DNA of 58,023 bases, taken from the NCBI RefSeq assembly GCF_017848315.1, contig NZ_JAFKEC010000032.1, forward strand, positions 1 to 58,023. The letters run 5' to 3'. Positions within the stretch are counted from its first letter, which is position 1. Each line of letters begins with the position of its first letter. Below are positions 8,847 to 18,180 of the stretch, piece after piece. Origin of the DNA: Pseudomonas palmensis. Lineage in GTDB: Bacteria > Pseudomonadota > Gammaproteobacteria > Pseudomonadales > Pseudomonadaceae. The position numbers and the translations under genes are program-made. Under the pieces are notes generated by a model. It saw only the letters and a program-made list of their open reading frames with translations. It made no database searches and was not told the origin of the DNA.

Positions 8847-8914
8847 TCGCCGGCAAGGCTGGCTCCTACAGGGGATCGCGGTGATCCTTGTAGGAGCCAG
8901 CCTTGCTGGCGAAG
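8847..8914. repeat. REP pair, GTAGGAGCC type
   Basis: Two inverted REP units (core GGCTGGCTCCTACA and its complement) separated by about 16 bases, between the 3' ends of the convergent cadR and thyA genes. Confidence 0.9.
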
Positions 8915-8927
8915 CGGTATGGCGCGC

Positions 8928-9899
8928 TTAGACCGCCATCGGCGCCGTCATCGGCGCATGGTGCTCGTAGCCTTCCAGGCTGAAGTCGCTCGGCTCGATC
9001 TTCTCCAGCCACTCCGGCTCGTACACACCCGTCTTGGCATACTCCGGCACGCGGTCGGAGATCACCAGCCTGGGCGCCGCCAGCGGCTCGCGCTTGAGCT
9101 GTTCGGTGAGCATGTCCAGGTGGTTCTCGTACACGTGCGCATCACCGATGAAGTAGGTGAACCAGCGCGGCGTGTAGCCGGTCAGGCGGCCCACCAGCGA
9201 CAGCAGCGCGGCGCCTTCGGTGAGGTTGAACGGTGTGCCCAGGCCCAGGTCGTTGGAGCGGATGTAGAGGGTCAGGGAAATCTCCTTGGTCTCCACGTTC
9301 GGGTGAAACTGATAAAGCAGGTGGCACGGCGGCAACGCCATCTCGTCCAGCTGCGCACAGTTCCAGCCATGGAACAGGATGCGGCGGCTGCCCGGGTCGT
9401 TGTGGATGGTGTCGATGCACTGGCGAATCTGGTCGATGGCCTTGTACAGCACCACGAACGCCTCGCCCTCTTCTTCTGCCTCGGCAATCTTCACGAAGCC
9501 ATTGCTCTGCGCCAGCTCGATGGCCGCCGGGTTGCTCAGTGGGATGCGCTTGTAGGCCGGCCACTGGCGCCATTGCACGCCGTAGATCTCGCCCAGGTCG
9601 TCATGCCCCTGGCGGAAGGGGTTGGCCAGCCACTGGGCGTTCTCGTTGGCGTTCTGGTCCCAGACCTTGCAGCCCAGTTCACGAAATTCGCCGGCGTTCT
9701 TCACGCCACGCAGAAAGCCCACCATTTCGCCGATCGCCGACTTGAACGCCAGGCGGCGGGTGGTGATGGCCGGGAAACCCTTCTGCAGGTCGAAACGCAG
9801 CATGGCTCCCGGCAGGCTGATGGTACGCACGCCGGTACGGTTGCCCTGCAGGGTGCCGTTCTCGATCACATCACGCACCAGCTCTAGATATTGCTTCAT
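8928..9899 (-). CDS. thyA: Thymidylate synthase
   Basis: This 323-residue enzyme makes dTMP from dUMP using methylene-tetrahydrofolate. It begins MKQYLELVRDVIENGTLQGN. The catalytic cysteine is Cys192 in LPPCHLLYQF, and further conserved pieces are RTGV near residue 22 and GDAHVYENHLDML. It is longer than the E. coli enzyme (264 residues), as in other Pseudomonas, because of an insert around residues 85-150. It follows lgt on the same strand with a strong hairpin in the 48-base gap. Confidence 0.95.
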   Translation of the reverse strand: MKQYLELVRDVIENGTLQGNRTGVRTISLPGAMLRFDLQKGFPAITTRRLAFKSAIGEMVGFLRGVKNAGEFRELGCKVWDQNANENAQWLANPFRQGHDDLGEIYGVQWRQWPAYKRIPLSNPAAIELAQSNGFVKIAEAEEEGEAFVVLYKAIDQIRQCIDTIHNDPGSRRILFHGWNCAQLDEMALPPCHLLYQFHPNVETKEISLTLYIRSNDLGLGTPFNLTEGAALLSLVGRLTGYTPRWFTYFIGDAHVYENHLDMLTEQLKREPLAAPRLVISDRVPEYAKTGVYEPEWLEKIEPSDFSLEGYEHHAPMTAPMAV

Positions 9900-9917
9900 G
9901 TCTTACCTGTCTCGATA

Positions 9918-9942
9918 CCGGCAGGGGCCAGGCCCCTGCCGG
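9918..9942. promoter_or_regulatory. Perfect 12-bp hairpin between lgt and thyA
   Basis: CCGGCAGGGGCC is followed by a single A and then its exact complement, so the 25 bases form a perfect palindrome. In the minus-strand transcript it lies about 18 bases before the thyA start codon. It lacks a U-tract on that strand, so it is not a standard terminator for lgt. Confidence 0.7.
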
Positions 9943-9947
9943 GAAAA

Positions 9948-10760
9948 TTAAAGCGCGGCGCCCTTGGCACTCGGCGCGCGGCGGTAGGCCAGCCAGATCA
10001 GCGCGATACCGGCGACGATCATCGGCACGCACAGCACCTGCCCCATGGTCAGCCAGCCGAAGGCCAGGTAACCCAGCTGCGCATCCGGCACCCGCACGAA
10101 CTCGACGATGAAGCGGAAGATGCCGTAGAACAGCGCGAACATCCCGGAAACCGCCATGGTCGGGCGCGGTTTGCGCGAGTACAGCCACAGAATCAGGAAT
10201 AGTGCCACACCTTCCAGGGCGAACTGGTACAGCTGCGACGGGTGACGCGGCAATTGCGCCGGGTCGCTGAACGGCGGGAACACCATGGCCCACGGCACGT
10301 CGGTGGCCTTGCCCCACAGCTCGGCGTTGATGAAGTTGCCAATGCGCCCGGCACCCAGGCCGATTGGCACCAGCGGCGCAACGAAGTCCATCAGCTCGAA
10401 GAACGACTTGTTGTTGCGCTTGCCGAACCACAGCGCCGCCAGCATCACGCCGATGAAGCCGCCATGGAACGACATGCCGCCCTTCCACACCTCGAAGATC
10501 AGCGTCGGGTTGGCCAGGTACGCGCTCAGGTCATAGAACAGCACGTAGCCCAGGCGCCCGCCGACGATCACGCCCATGGACAGCCAGAACACCAGGTCGG
10601 AGAGTTTCTCGCGGCTCCAGGTGGGGTCGAAGCGGTGCAGCCGGCGCGACGCCAGCAGCCACGCGCCGCCGATGCCGATCAGGTACATCAGGCCGTACCA
10701 GTGGATTTTCAGCGGCCCGATGGCCAGTGCCACGGGATCGATCTGCGGGTAAGGCAGCAT
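9948..10760 (-). CDS. lgt: Prolipoprotein diacylglyceryl transferase
   Basis: This 270-residue inner-membrane enzyme transfers diacylglycerol from phosphatidylglycerol to the lipobox cysteine of prelipoproteins. It begins MLPYPQIDPVALAIGPLKIHWYGL, with about seven hydrophobic segments. Family signatures are the GGRLGYVLFYD block near residue 68, HGGFIG near residue 100 and GRIGNFINAELWG near residue 140. Length and order agree with other Lgt proteins. It lies between a TSUP permease gene and thyA, all on one strand. Confidence 0.95.
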   Translation of the reverse strand: MLPYPQIDPVALAIGPLKIHWYGLMYLIGIGGAWLLASRRLHRFDPTWSREKLSDLVFWLSMGVIVGGRLGYVLFYDLSAYLANPTLIFEVWKGGMSFHGGFIGVMLAALWFGKRNNKSFFELMDFVAPLVPIGLGAGRIGNFINAELWGKATDVPWAMVFPPFSDPAQLPRHPSQLYQFALEGVALFLILWLYSRKPRPTMAVSGMFALFYGIFRFIVEFVRVPDAQLGYLAFGWLTMGQVLCVPMIVAGIALIWLAYRRAPSAKGAAL

Positions 10761-10774
10761 GGTGACTCCTCTCG

Positions 10775-11557
10775 TTAAAGCAAAAAGCTCAGGCCTACAC
10801 AGAACAGCAGTGCGGCGAACAGCCGCTTGAGCAGGCGTGGCGACAGTTTATGCGCCAGGCGCGCACCGAAACGGGCAAAGAACATGCTGGTCAGGGCAAT
10901 CCCGAGCAGCGCCGGCAAATACACGAAGCCCAGGCTGTTGGGCGGCAGGTGCGCCTCGTCCCAGCCCAGCACGATGAAACTCAGGGCACTGGCCACCGCA
11001 ATCGGAAAACCACAGGCCGAGGACGTGGCCACCGCCTGCTGCATGGGCAGGCTGCGCCAGGTCAGGAAGGGCACGGTGAGCGAGCCGCCGCCGATGCCGA
11101 AGATCGCCGAGGCCCAGCCCACCACGCCGCCGGCGGCGGTCAGGCCAAGCTTGCCGGGTACGCCGCGGCTGGCCTTGGGCTTGAGGTCCAGGGCCATCTG
11201 CACCGCCACCAGCAGGGCGAACACGCCGATGATCTTCTGCAGGTGCGGGCCCTGGATCAGCGAGGCGGTCTTGGCCCCGACCCCGGCGCCGAGCAGGATG
11301 CCCACGGTCATCCACACAAAGATCGGCCACTGCACCGCGCCACGGCGGTGGTGCTCGAGGATGGCGTTGACCGAGGTGAAGACAATGGTCGCCAGCGACG
11401 TGCCGACTGCCAGGTGGGTCAGCACCGAGGCGTCGAAGCCCTGCAGGGTGAAGCTCAGTACCAGCACCGGCACGATGATGATGCCGCCGCCCACGCCGAA
11501 CAGCCCGGCCAGTACACCTGCACAGGCGCCCAGCACCAGATAGATCACAAATTCCAT
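10775..11557 (-). CDS. TSUP-family (TauE/SafE) membrane permease
   Basis: This 260-residue protein has about eight hydrophobic segments in two repeated halves, with the glycine-rich motif GLFGVGGGIIIVPVLV near the N-terminus and its echo AIFGIGGGSLTVPFL in the second half. These are the marks of the TSUP family, which moves sulfonates, sulfite or other sulfur-containing anions across the inner membrane. The substrate here is unknown. It ends 14 bases before lgt and may be cotranscribed with it. A divergent gap of 129 bases separates it from the NRDE-family gene. Confidence 0.8.
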   Translation of the reverse strand: MEFVIYLVLGACAGVLAGLFGVGGGIIIVPVLVLSFTLQGFDASVLTHLAVGTSLATIVFTSVNAILEHHRRGAVQWPIFVWMTVGILLGAGVGAKTASLIQGPHLQKIIGVFALLVAVQMALDLKPKASRGVPGKLGLTAAGGVVGWASAIFGIGGGSLTVPFLTWRSLPMQQAVATSSACGFPIAVASALSFIVLGWDEAHLPPNSLGFVYLPALLGIALTSMFFARFGARLAHKLSPRLLKRLFAALLFCVGLSFLL

Positions 11558-11686
11558 TGTCGACCCCCAAAATCAGTTCGGCATGGTAACGGAAGGTGGG
11601 CCTGTGGCTCTAGTGAAGACACGTTTAGTCGATGGATAGCGAACGCCAGTGTGGGTAGAGTGGCTGAAAACACTGGGAGCGAACCT

Positions 11687-12433
11687 ATGTGTCTGATTGC
11701 TTTTGCATGGCGCCCGGGGCATGCCCGGCCGCTGATCGTCGCGGCCAACCGTGACGAGTTCTATGCCCGCCCCAGCCAGGCGCTGGGGGCGTGGGAGGAT
11801 GCGCCGGGGGTGTATGCCGGACGTGACCTGGAGGCTGGCGGCAGCTGGCTGGGGGTCGGACCGGGCGGGCGCTTTGCGGCGCTGACCAATATTCGGGACC
11901 CGCAGCAGGCGCAGGGTGCGCGCTCGCGCGGCGAGCTGGTGGCGGGATTTCTGCGCGGCGAGCTGGGGGTGGAGGCTTACCTGGACCATGTGGCCAGCCG
12001 CAGCAGCCAGTATTCGGGATTCAACCTGCTGGTAGGGGACGCCGGGCAGTTGGGGTACCTGAATGCGCAGGAGGCGGCGCCGGTGCTGCTGGCCGAGGGG
12101 GTGTACGGCTTGTCGAATGCCGGGCTGGATACGCCGTGGCCGAAACTGCTGAAGATGCGGGCTGCGCTCGAAGACCAGCTGCAGGACCCGCGACCACAGC
12201 GGCTGCTGGCGTTGCTGGGGGATGAGCAGCAGGCCGAAGAGGCCGAGCTGCCGCAGACCGGTGTGGGGCTGGCGACCGAGCGGTTGCTGTCGAGCGTGTT
12301 CATTGCCAGCCAGAACTACGGGACGCGGGCGAGTACGGTGTTGATTGTCGAGGCGGATGGCAGCAGGTTGATGGTGGAGCGCAGCTTCGGACCGTTTGGA
12401 GGGCAGTTGGGCGAGGTCACCCTGCAGGTTTGA
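11687..12433 (+). CDS. NRDE (TANGO2-like) family protein
   Basis: This 248-residue protein begins MCLIAFAWRPGHARPLIVAA and contains the family-naming NRDE motif (AANRDEFYARP, near residue 23), the N-terminal cysteine at position 2 and the GSWLGV block. Such proteins resemble Ntn-hydrolases. The animal homologue TANGO2 has been linked to heme trafficking and Golgi organisation, but the bacterial role is unsettled. The ATG at 11687 has a GGGAG site before it; a much longer frame upstream runs antisense through the TSUP gene and is not real. Confidence 0.8.
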   Translation: MCLIAFAWRPGHARPLIVAANRDEFYARPSQALGAWEDAPGVYAGRDLEAGGSWLGVGPGGRFAALTNIRDPQQAQGARSRGELVAGFLRGELGVEAYLDHVASRSSQYSGFNLLVGDAGQLGYLNAQEAAPVLLAEGVYGLSNAGLDTPWPKLLKMRAALEDQLQDPRPQRLLALLGDEQQAEEAELPQTGVGLATERLLSSVFIASQNYGTRASTVLIVEADGSRLMVERSFGPFGGQLGEVTLQV

Positions 12434-12436
12434 CGC

Positions 12437-12522
12437 TTTCGCGGGTAAAGCCCGCTCCCACAGATACAGCACAAGCATCAAGACCGGTGAGATCCCTGTG
12501 GGAGCGGGCTTGACCCGCGAAG
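12437..12522. repeat. REP pair, GTGGGAGCGGGC type
   Basis: Inverted copies (core AAGCCCGCTCCCACA and its complement) lie between the convergent NRDE-family and ptsP genes. Confidence 0.9.
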
Positions 12523-12543
12523 GGCCGCGAAGCGGCCCCGGCT

Positions 12544-14823
12544 TCACAGGGTCTTGGAAGCCCCAGGATTGATCATCCGCGACAACCCCAGGTTCTTCAG
12601 CGCCAGTTGCAGCGAGCTGTGGATAACCTGCGGGTTATCGATACCCATCGCCTGCTCCAGCAATTCCCTGGATTTGCTCATGCTGATCTGACGCAGCATC
12701 CATTTCACTTTCGGCAGGTTGGTGGCGTTCATCGACAGGCTGTCGAAGCCCATGGCCATCAGCAGCACCGCCGCTGCCGGGTCGCCAGCCATCTCGCCAC
12801 AGATGCTCACCGGCTTGCCCTCGGCATGCGCCGCGGTCACCACGTGCTGCAAGGCCTGCAGCACCGCAGGGTGCAGGTAGTCATAGAGGTCGGCCACCCG
12901 CGGGTTGTTGCGGTCGACCGCCAGCAGGTACTGGGTCAGGTCGTTGGACCCCACCGACAGGAAGTCGACCATGCGCGCCAGCTCGCGGGTCTGGTAGACC
13001 GCCGCCGGAATCTCGATCATGACCCCCACAGGCGGCATCGGCACGTCGGTGCCTTCGTCGCGCACCTCGCCCCAGGCGCGGTGGATCAGGTGCAATGCCT
13101 CTTCCAGTTCGTGTATCCCGGAGATCATCGGCAGCAGGATGCGCAGGTTGTTCAGGCCTTCGCTGGCCTTGAGCATGGCGCGGGTCTGCACCAGGAAGAT
13201 CTCCGGGTGGTCCAGCGTCACGCGGATACCGCGCCAACCCAGGAACGGGTTGTCCTCCTTGATCGGGAAGTACGACAGCGCCTTGTCACCCCCGATGTCC
13301 AGGCTGCGCATGGTCACCGGCAACGGGTGGAAGGCCGCCAGTTGCTCGCGATAGATCGCCAGCTGCTCCTTTTCGCTGGGGAAGCGTTGGTTGATCATGA
13401 ACGGCACTTCGGTACGGTACAGCCCCACCCCTTCGGCGCCGCGCTGCTGCGCCCGCGCCACGTCGGCCAGCAGCCCGGTGTTGACCCACAGCGGCATGCG
13501 GTAGCCATCGAGCGTCTCGCACGGCAGTTCGCGCAGGGCGTCCAGGCCCTGGGCCAGCTGGCGCTCCTCCTCGACCACTTCGGTGTAGTGCTTGCGCAGC
13601 ACTTCGCTGGGGTTGGTGTAGACGTCGCCCTTGTAGCCGTCGACGATCATCTGGATGCCGTCGACCTTCGAATACGGCAGGTCGACCAGGCCCATCACCG
13701 TGGGGATGCCCATGGCACGCGCCAGGATCGCGACGTGGGAGTTGCCCGAGCCGAGTACCGACACCAGCCCCACCAGCTTGCCTTCGGGTACTTCACCGAG
13801 CATGGCCGGGGTCAGCTCTTCGCTGATCAGGATGGTGTTGTCGGGGTACACCAGGGTCAGCTGGCGGGCTTCCTGCAGGTAGGCCAGCAGGCGCCGGCCC
13901 AGGTCTTTGACATCGGAGGCGCGCTCGCGCAGGTAGGCGTCGTCCATCAGCTCGAAGCGGTTGACGTGCTCGCCCACCACCTGGCGCAAGGCGCCCTGGG
14001 CCCACTGGCCGGTCTTGATGACCTCCACCACCTCGCCGCCCAGGGCGACGTCTTCGAGCATCATCAGGTACACGTCGAACAGCGCACGCTCTTCGGGGCG
14101 CAGCTGGGTGGCGAGCTTGGCCGAGAGGTTGCGCATGTCGCTGCGCACGCCTTCGAGGGCGTTGTTGAACAGTTTGAGTTCGGCGTCGATGTCGGTGACG
14201 GTCTTGTCCGGCACCACGTCCAGGTCGGCCGGCGGCAGCATCACCACCGCCGTACCCACCGCCGCGCCCGGCGAGCCCGGCACGCCGACGAACTTGGCTT
14301 CCTGGATACCCTTGCCCTGGCGCCCCAGGCCGCGAATCGAGCCGGTGGCCTCGGCATGGGCGATAACCCCGGCCAACTGCGCACTCATGGTGACCAGGAA
14401 GGCTTCTTCGCCCTCGTCGAACTGGCGACGTTCCTTCTGCTGGATGACCAGCACGCCCACCACGCGGCGGTGGTGGATGATGGGTGCACCGAGGAAGGAG
14501 GCAAAGCGCTCTTCGCCGGTTTCGGCAAAGTAGCGATAACGCGGGTGATCGGCGGCGTTTTCCAGGTTCAGCGGTTCTTCGCGGGTACCCACCAGGCCCA
14601 CCAGGCCTTCGTTGGGGGCCATGCTGACCTTGCCGATGGAGCGCTTGTTCAGGCCCTCGGTGGCCATCAGCACGAAGCGGTTGCTCTCCGGGTCGAGCAG
14701 GTAGACGGAACACACCTGGCTGCCCATGGCTTCTTTGACGCGTAACACAATGATCCCCAACGCCGTCTTGAGATCCTTGGCGGAGTTAACTTCCTGGACG
14801 ATCTTGCGCAGCGTATTGAGCAT
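12544..14823 (-). CDS. ptsP: Phosphoenolpyruvate phosphotransferase PtsP (nitrogen PTS enzyme I)
   Basis: This 759-residue cytoplasmic protein starts the nitrogen phosphotransferase relay by taking phosphate from PEP and passing it to NPr. An N-terminal GAF domain spans residues ~1-170 (MLNTLRKIVQEVNSAKDLKT), and the enzyme I region follows. The phosphorylated histidine is His363 in GSGNSHVAILAR. The C-terminal PEP-binding barrel has RTEVPFMINQ and the CGEMAGDP loop. The start at 14823 fits family alignments. The gene lies 22 bases after rppH on the same strand, the usual arrangement in gamma-proteobacteria. Confidence 0.95.
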   Translation of the reverse strand: MLNTLRKIVQEVNSAKDLKTALGIIVLRVKEAMGSQVCSVYLLDPESNRFVLMATEGLNKRSIGKVSMAPNEGLVGLVGTREEPLNLENAADHPRYRYFAETGEERFASFLGAPIIHHRRVVGVLVIQQKERRQFDEGEEAFLVTMSAQLAGVIAHAEATGSIRGLGRQGKGIQEAKFVGVPGSPGAAVGTAVVMLPPADLDVVPDKTVTDIDAELKLFNNALEGVRSDMRNLSAKLATQLRPEERALFDVYLMMLEDVALGGEVVEVIKTGQWAQGALRQVVGEHVNRFELMDDAYLRERASDVKDLGRRLLAYLQEARQLTLVYPDNTILISEELTPAMLGEVPEGKLVGLVSVLGSGNSHVAILARAMGIPTVMGLVDLPYSKVDGIQMIVDGYKGDVYTNPSEVLRKHYTEVVEEERQLAQGLDALRELPCETLDGYRMPLWVNTGLLADVARAQQRGAEGVGLYRTEVPFMINQRFPSEKEQLAIYREQLAAFHPLPVTMRSLDIGGDKALSYFPIKEDNPFLGWRGIRVTLDHPEIFLVQTRAMLKASEGLNNLRILLPMISGIHELEEALHLIHRAWGEVRDEGTDVPMPPVGVMIEIPAAVYQTRELARMVDFLSVGSNDLTQYLLAVDRNNPRVADLYDYLHPAVLQALQHVVTAAHAEGKPVSICGEMAGDPAAAVLLMAMGFDSLSMNATNLPKVKWMLRQISMSKSRELLEQAMGIDNPQVIHSSLQLALKNLGLSRMINPGASKTL

Positions 14824-14845
14824 GGCTCGGGGTCGAACTCCGTCG

Positions 14846-15325
14846 TCAGTCGCGCGCCAGCAGGCGCGGGGCAAGCTCTTTGAGAGCGCGGCGGTAAACC
14901 TCGCGCTTGAATGTCACCACCTGGCCCAACGGATACCAATAGCTGACCCAGCGCCACCCATCGAATTCCGGTTTACCGGTCAAATCCATCCGCACCCGCT
15001 GCTCGTTGGACACCAGGCGCAGGAGGAACCATTTCTGTTTCTGGCCGATGCACAGCGGTTGGCTGTGGGTACGCACCAGGCGTTGGGGTAAACGATAACG
15101 CAACCAGCCACGGGTGCAGGCAAGAATTTCAACATCCTGCCGCTCCAGGCCCACTTCTTCATTCAGCTCGCGGTACAGGGCGTCTTCCGGCGTTTCCTCG
15201 GGGTTGATCCCGCCTTGTGGAAACTGCCAGGCATCCTGGTTGATCCGTCGAGCCCATAGCACCTGCCCGAGATCATTGGTCAGAATGATCCCGACATTGG
15301 GGCGAAAACCATCGGGGTCGATCAC
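14846..15325 (-). CDS. rppH: RNA pyrophosphohydrolase RppH
   Basis: This 159-residue Nudix enzyme removes pyrophosphate from the 5' end of mRNA and so triggers decay. The Nudix box is GGINPEETPEDALYRELNEE, around residues 38-60, followed by VGL. It begins with a GTG codon at 15325 (V/M-IDPDGFRPNVGIIL), supported by a GAGG site 8 bases upstream and by the fixed N-terminus of the family. A longer frame to 15409 adds residues without homology. It is the first gene of the rppH-ptsP pair. Confidence 0.93.
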   Translation of the reverse strand: MIDPDGFRPNVGIILTNDLGQVLWARRINQDAWQFPQGGINPEETPEDALYRELNEEVGLERQDVEILACTRGWLRYRLPQRLVRTHSQPLCIGQKQKWFLLRLVSNEQRVRMDLTGKPEFDGWRWVSYWYPLGQVVTFKREVYRRALKELAPRLLARD

Positions 15326-15465
15326 GGCAGCAACCTCGCAAACGCATGTCGCCGCATTGTTCCACAAAGCTTGCAACGCCAGCAACGCGCCGCTCCACCT
15401 TATGTGCATAGCAGATAAAAGTCCGTATTCTGTGGGCCTTTTCAGATGTTATGCGAGTGACTTCG

Positions 15466-16122
15466 ATGCGCCTGGCTTTATTCGATCTGGACAACACGCT
15501 TCTGGGTGGCGACAGCGACCACGCCTGGGGCGATTACCTGTGCGAACGCGGGATTCTCGACCCCATCGCCTACAAGAACCGCAACGATGCGTTCTACCAG
15601 GACTACCTGGCCGGCAAGCTGGACCAGGGCGCCTACCTTGAATTCACCCTGGAGATCCTGGCCCGGACCGAAATGGCGCAACTCGACGAATGGCACCGCG
15701 ACTTCATGCGCGACTGCGTCGAGCCGATCATCCTGCCCCAGGCCCTGGCGCTGCTGCAAAAGCACCGTGACGCGGGCGACAAGCTGGTGATCATCACCGC
15801 CACCAACCGCTTCATCACCGGCCCGATTGCCCAGCGCCTGGGCGTGGAGACCCTGCTGGCCACCGAGTGCGAGATGGTCGACGGTCGCTACAGCGGGCGC
15901 AGCATCGACGTGCCGTGCTTCCGTGAAGGCAAGGTGACGCGCCTGAACCGCTGGCTCGAAGAGAATGGCTTGAACCTGGACGACAGCTACTTCTATAGCG
16001 ACTCGATCAACGACCTGCCGCTGCTGGAGCAGGTGGCCAACCCGGTGGCGGTGAACCCGGACCCGACCCTGCGTGCCGAAGCCGAGAAACGCGGCTGGCC
16101 GGTGATCAGCCTGCGCGATTGA
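15466..16122 (+). CDS. HAD-superfamily phosphatase (HAD-IB type)
   Basis: This 218-residue protein begins MRLALFDLDNTLLGGDSDHA, HAD motif I (DLDNT) with its nucleophilic aspartate. Motif II is IITATN near residue 112 and motif IV is YSDSINDLPLLE near residue 180. The family contains phosphoserine-phosphatase-like enzymes; the substrate is unknown, though homologues next to rppH-ptsP are common in Pseudomonas. ATG codons at 15451 and 15466 are both usable; the second matches the family N-terminus and has a GAGTG site. It is divergent from rppH. Confidence 0.8.
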   Translation: MRLALFDLDNTLLGGDSDHAWGDYLCERGILDPIAYKNRNDAFYQDYLAGKLDQGAYLEFTLEILARTEMAQLDEWHRDFMRDCVEPIILPQALALLQKHRDAGDKLVIITATNRFITGPIAQRLGVETLLATECEMVDGRYSGRSIDVPCFREGKVTRLNRWLEENGLNLDDSYFYSDSINDLPLLEQVANPVAVNPDPTLRAEAEKRGWPVISLRD

Positions 16123-16132
16123 GGTGTGACCA

Positions 16133-16193
16133 TTCGCCGGCAAGGCCGGCTCCTACAGCGCAACGGGTGTAGGAGCCGGCCTTGCCGGCGAAG
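16133..16193. repeat. REP pair, GTAGGAGCCGGC type
   Basis: Two tight inverted units with a 12-base spacer, between the convergent HAD phosphatase and DUF2269 genes. Confidence 0.9.
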
Positions 16194-16196
16194 GCA

Positions 16197-16625
16197 TCAG
16201 ACGGGTTTTGCACCCATCAGCCCGGCAATCGCGATGAAGCACACGGCGCAGAACACCGCCAGGCCCAGCGTCACCTTCGGGTTGCCTGCGCCCGGCGCCG
16301 TGCGCAGCCGGTTAAGGCGCACACTCAGCCAGAACCAGCAGAACGCCCCCACCGTATAGATCAGGCTGGAGCCCAGCACCCAGGTCTGCCCCAATGGCCA
16401 GCCGATCAGGTGCACCAGCCACCAGCCACTGAACGGCATGCTCACCAGGCATACGCCCATCAGCAACCATACGAACAGCAAAGGCCGCTGCAACAGGCGC
16501 GTGTGCGCAGTCACGTCACCCTTGCGTCGTGCCAGCCAGACCCACAGCGCCAGGCCCAGGGCACTGCCCAGCAGCACGACCGTGGCCAGTACGTGGGCGA
16601 TTTTCAGGCTTGTCAGCAATTCCAT
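16197..16625 (-). CDS. DUF2269-like integral membrane protein
   Basis: This 142-residue protein begins MELLTSLKIAHVLATVVLLG and has four hydrophobic segments (about residues 8-30, 48-65, 75-100 and 118-138). The K-x-x-H at the first membrane entry and the MPFSGWWLVH segment match DUF2269 proteins. Function is unknown. It follows ilvA on the same strand after 40 bases and could be cotranscribed with it. Confidence 0.7.
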   Translation of the reverse strand: MELLTSLKIAHVLATVVLLGSALGLALWVWLARRKGDVTAHTRLLQRPLLFVWLLMGVCLVSMPFSGWWLVHLIGWPLGQTWVLGSSLIYTVGAFCWFWLSVRLNRLRTAPGAGNPKVTLGLAVFCAVCFIAIAGLMGAKPV

Positions 16626-16665
16626 GTCTTCTTATTCCTCAGGCGTTGCCCAACAGCGTAGCCGT

Positions 16666-18180
16666 TCAGCCCAGAAACAGCCGGTACGCCGGGTTGTCGG
16701 TTTCATCCCAGTACGGGTAGCCGATCTTGGCCAGTGCCGCCGGCACCAGGTGGCGCTCATCATCCGGCACCTGCAGCCCGGCCACCACGCGACCATCGGC
16801 CGCGCCATGGTTGCGGTAGTGGAACATCGAGATGTTCCAGCGCCCACCCAGCTTGTTGAGGAAGTTGAACAGCGCCCCCGGCCGCTCAGGGAACTCGAAG
16901 CGCAGCACCAGCTCGTCGCTGACCCGCGCCGCGTGCCCGCCCACCATGTGGCGGATGTGCAGCTTGGCCAGCTCGTTGTCGGTCAGGTCCAGCACCGGAA
17001 AACCCTGCGCGATCAGGCTGTGCAGCAGGGCACTGCGCGGGTCGGTGTCGGGGTGGGTCTGCACCCCGACAAAGATGTGCGCCTCGCCGTCGGCGTGGTA
17101 GCGGTAGTTGAATTCGGTGATCTGGCGCTTGCCGATGGCCTCGCAGAACGCCTTGAAGCTGCCCGGCTGTTCGGGGATGGTCACTGCGATGATCGCCTCG
17201 CGGCCCTCGCCCAGTTCGGCGCGCTCGGCCACATGGCGCAGGCGGTCGAAGTTCACGTTGGCACCGGAGTCGATGGCCACCAGGGTCTGCCCGGTCACAC
17301 CTCGCAGCTCAACGTACTTCTTGATGCCGGCAACGCCCAGCGCGCCGGCAGGTTCGGTGATCGAGCGGGTATCGTCGTAGATGTCCTTGATGGCCGCGCA
17401 GATCTCGTCGGTGCTGACGGTGATCACCTCGTCCACATGATCCTTGCAGATGTCGAAGGTGTGCTGGCCGATCTGCGCCACCGCCACGCCATCGGCGAAC
17501 AGGCCCACCTGCGGCAGCACCACGCGCTCGCCGGCGGCCATGGCGGCCTGCAGGCAGTTGGAGTCGTCCGGCTCGACACCGATCACCTTGATCTCGGGGC
17601 GCAGGTATTTGACGTAGGCGGCAATGCCGGCGATCAGGCCGCCGCCGCCCACCGGCACGAAGATCGCGTCCAGCGGCCCGGGGTACTGGCGCAGGATCTC
17701 CATGGCCACGGTGCCCTGCCCGGCGATGGTGTGCGGGTCGTCATAGGGGTGGATATAGACGAAGCCCTTTTCGTCCACCAGCTTGAGCGAGTAGGCCAGC
17801 GCCTCGGGGAACGAATCGCCATGCAGCACCACCTTGGCGCCCCGCGAGCGCACGCCTTCGACCTTGATCTCGGGGGTGGTCTTGGGCATCACGATGGTGG
17901 CCTTGATCCCCAGTTCACGGGCGGCCAGCGCCAGGCCCTGGGCATGGTTGCCGGCCGAGGCGGTGACCACGCCCCGCGCCAGTTCCTCGGCGCTCAACTG
18001 CGCCAGCTTGTTGTAGGCGCCGCGGATCTTGAACGAGAACACCGGCTGCAGGTCTTCGCGCTTGAGCAGCACGTGGTTGCCCAGGCGCTTGCTGAGCTGG
18101 CCGGCCGGTTGCAGCGGGGTTTCGACGGCGACGTCATAGACGCGCGAGGTGAGGATCTTCTTGACGTACTGTTCGAGCAT
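16666..18180 (-). CDS. ilvA: Biosynthetic threonine ammonia-lyase
   Basis: This 504-residue PLP enzyme converts threonine to 2-oxobutyrate, the first step of isoleucine synthesis. The PLP lysine is Lys51 in FSFKIRGAYNK, and the glycine-rich phosphate loop is VGGGGLIAG. Residues from ~330 form two ACT-like regulatory domains (IIAVTIPEQPGSFKAFCEAIG and LVLRFEFPERPGALFNFLN), so feedback inhibition by isoleucine is expected. The length fits the biosynthetic form rather than the short catabolic one. It is divergent from rpiA with 136 bases between the start codons. Confidence 0.95.
   Translation of the reverse strand: MLEQYVKKILTSRVYDVAVETPLQPAGQLSKRLGNHVLLKREDLQPVFSFKIRGAYNKLAQLSAEELARGVVTASAGNHAQGLALAARELGIKATIVMPKTTPEIKVEGVRSRGAKVVLHGDSFPEALAYSLKLVDEKGFVYIHPYDDPHTIAGQGTVAMEILRQYPGPLDAIFVPVGGGGLIAGIAAYVKYLRPEIKVIGVEPDDSNCLQAAMAAGERVVLPQVGLFADGVAVAQIGQHTFDICKDHVDEVITVSTDEICAAIKDIYDDTRSITEPAGALGVAGIKKYVELRGVTGQTLVAIDSGANVNFDRLRHVAERAELGEGREAIIAVTIPEQPGSFKAFCEAIGKRQITEFNYRYHADGEAHIFVGVQTHPDTDPRSALLHSLIAQGFPVLDLTDNELAKLHIRHMVGGHAARVSDELVLRFEFPERPGALFNFLNKLGGRWNISMFHYRNHGAADGRVVAGLQVPDDERHLVPAALAKIGYPYWDETDNPAYRLFLG

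Noticed and set aside
12607..14745. 712-codon open frame antisense to ptsP
   Set aside because: Same reason: ptsP is certain and the antisense translation has shadow-type composition.
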